From positions 1-6,136 of the forward strand of contig QIHJ01000433.1 of assembly GCA_003229065.1 (NCBI GenBank): a stretch of 6,136 nt of DNA, in the 5' to 3' direction. Of this stretch, positions 5,407 to 6,136 are shown in pieces. Each line of letters begins with the position of its first letter. Positions within the stretch are counted from its first letter, which is position 1. This DNA is from Candidatus Dadabacteria bacterium (GTDB lineage Bacteria > Desulfobacterota_D > UBA1144 > Nemesobacterales > UBA2774). Made by a program: the position numbers and the translations under genes. The notes below the pieces were generated by a model. It searched no databases, had not been told where the DNA came from, and saw only the letters and a list, made by a program, of their open reading frames with translations.

Positions 5407-5421
5407 AAAGACAAAGTCTTT
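5407..5421 (+). terminator. Weak hairpin after the M29 gene
   Basis: AAAGAC-AAA-GTCTTT forms a 6-bp stem with a 3-base loop beginning 4 bp after the stop codon and followed by ATTCT. The stem has only two G:C pairs and the U-tract is poor, so any termination would be partial and read-through into the next gene is plausible. The left part, TCAAAGACAAA (5405-5415), recurs exactly at 5430-5440. Confidence 0.25.
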
Positions 5422-5481
5422 ATTCTAATTCAAAGACAAAACTTGGACCTTATTTGAACCTTATGTGGTAAATTTATTCTT

Positions 5482-6136
5482 ATGGAAACAGCGACTAATG
5501 ACCTGGTATTTTTGAACCCGCCAGGTGTATTCGAGATTATATTACTTATCCTTTTGGCTTTAGTGGTCGTCTATGGATCTTACAGGAGCACCAGGTCCCT
5601 GACGGACGGTAAAAAGAAATTTGCGCTTATATCCCTCCATATTCTCTCGTTCCTCCTGATTGCATTCTTACTACTTAACCCGGCACTCCGGATAGAGAGC
5701 TACAAGGAGGAGAAGAAAAACCTGAGTGTTATTGTGGACAGCTCGTTCAGCATGAGTCTTTCGGGAGACGAGAGCACAAACACGAGAATAGGCAAGGTCA
5801 CGAATTTTATAGATAGGAACAGTGACTTTTTTGCCGAGATTGAGGATAACTATATTGTCGAGTATTTAAGCTTCGACGAGACTTTAGAGCCCTCGTCAAA
5901 AGACTCTGTTTATGAAGACAAGCCTCTGGGGAAGCATACTAATTTCAGAAACCTTATAGCTGAGCTTAAGGGAAAGGGAAAGAGGGGAGAAACAGACCTC
6001 GCGATACTAATTTCTGACGGCGGGAACGAGGAGGATTCGTATCAGGGTATTCTGGATGAATTAGGGGACCTGGATTTTCCACTCAGCTCTGTAAGCCCTG
6101 TATCCGGCGCATCCGAGAATGATGTGTGGATAGATG
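5482..6136 (+). CDS. Membrane-anchored VWA-domain protein (N-terminal part, cut by window end)
   Basis: The first 218 residues of a longer protein are present and the frame is still open at the window edge. Two hydrophobic helices (about 17-33 and 47-66) are separated by a short basic loop. A von Willebrand factor A domain starts near residue 81. Its metal-binding MIDAS residues are visible: D86, S88 and S90 in VDSSFSMS, T153 in HTNF and D179 in LISDGG. This layout resembles the large bacterial VWA membrane proteins of BatA-like or glutamine-amidotransferase-associated type, which are often 700 or more residues and of unclear function. With both termini of the helical hairpin on the same side, the VWA domain's side of the membrane cannot be fixed. 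The ATG at 5482 is the only in-frame ATG/GTG/TTG start after the TGA at 5455, but its Shine-Dalgarno is poor. It could be co-transcribed with the M29 gene. Confidence 0.83.
   Translation, partial: METATNDLVFLNPPGVFEIILLILLALVVVYGSYRSTRSLTDGKKKFALISLHILSFLLIAFLLLNPALRIESYKEEKKNLSVIVDSSFSMSLSGDESTNTRIGKVTNFIDRNSDFFAEIEDNYIVEYLSFDETLEPSSKDSVYEDKPLGKHTNFRNLIAELKGKGKRGETDLAILISDGGNEEDSYQGILDELGDLDFPLSSVSPVSGASENDVWID

Overview
This 6.1 kb window comes from a bacterial chromosome of medium GC content, roughly mid-40s percent by eye. Two things mark it as bacterial: a sigma-70 family factor and purine-rich Shine-Dalgarno sequences ahead of nearly every gene. The gene mix is a GalE-type epimerase, an Rv3520c-like LLM oxidoreductase, a short M29-type metalloenzyme, a membrane-anchored VWA protein and a small acidic protein of a type I associate with deltaproteobacteria. 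This suggests a free-living deltaproteobacterium-like or Dadabacteria-like lineage, but the lineage cannot be settled from the sequence alone. No CRISPR array, rRNA, tRNA, transposase or phage gene is visible.

Layout. From the left, bases 1-117 hold no convincing gene but contain a GC-rich inverted repeat. Two small minus-strand genes follow: an acidic-tailed protein (557 down to 324) and a DUF4177-like protein (327 down to 118). They share an ATGA overlap and look translationally coupled. A complete NAD-dependent nucleotide-sugar epimerase lies at 1634-708 on the minus strand. A 418-bp intergenic region (1635-2052) then separates it from a divergent sigma factor gene (2053-3264, plus). An LLM-class oxidoreductase (4286-3285, minus) converges on the sigma gene with a 20-bp gap. 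It diverges, across 142 bp, from an M29-family protein (4429-5403, plus). The window ends inside a VWA-domain membrane protein that starts at 5482.

The most interesting part is the control region of the sigma factor gene. A near-consensus sigma-54 (RpoN) -24/-12 element, with GG-N10-GC spacing, sits at 1980-1995, and its predicted transcript start lies about 47 bp ahead of the ATG. About 120-130 bp upstream of that start are three TTGTCAT half-sites arranged as two overlapping near-perfect palindromes (1865-1892). This is the usual location for a sigma-54 enhancer-binding protein. Together they suggest a cascade in which RpoN and an unknown activator switch on a second, sigma-70-type factor. 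That factor carries an unusual Cys/His-containing insert and a diverged -10 recognition helix.

The other genes look like ordinary housekeeping or metabolic functions and do not form one obvious pathway. A 17-bp palindrome (4352-4368) between the LLM and M29 genes is a good candidate operator for the divergent pair.
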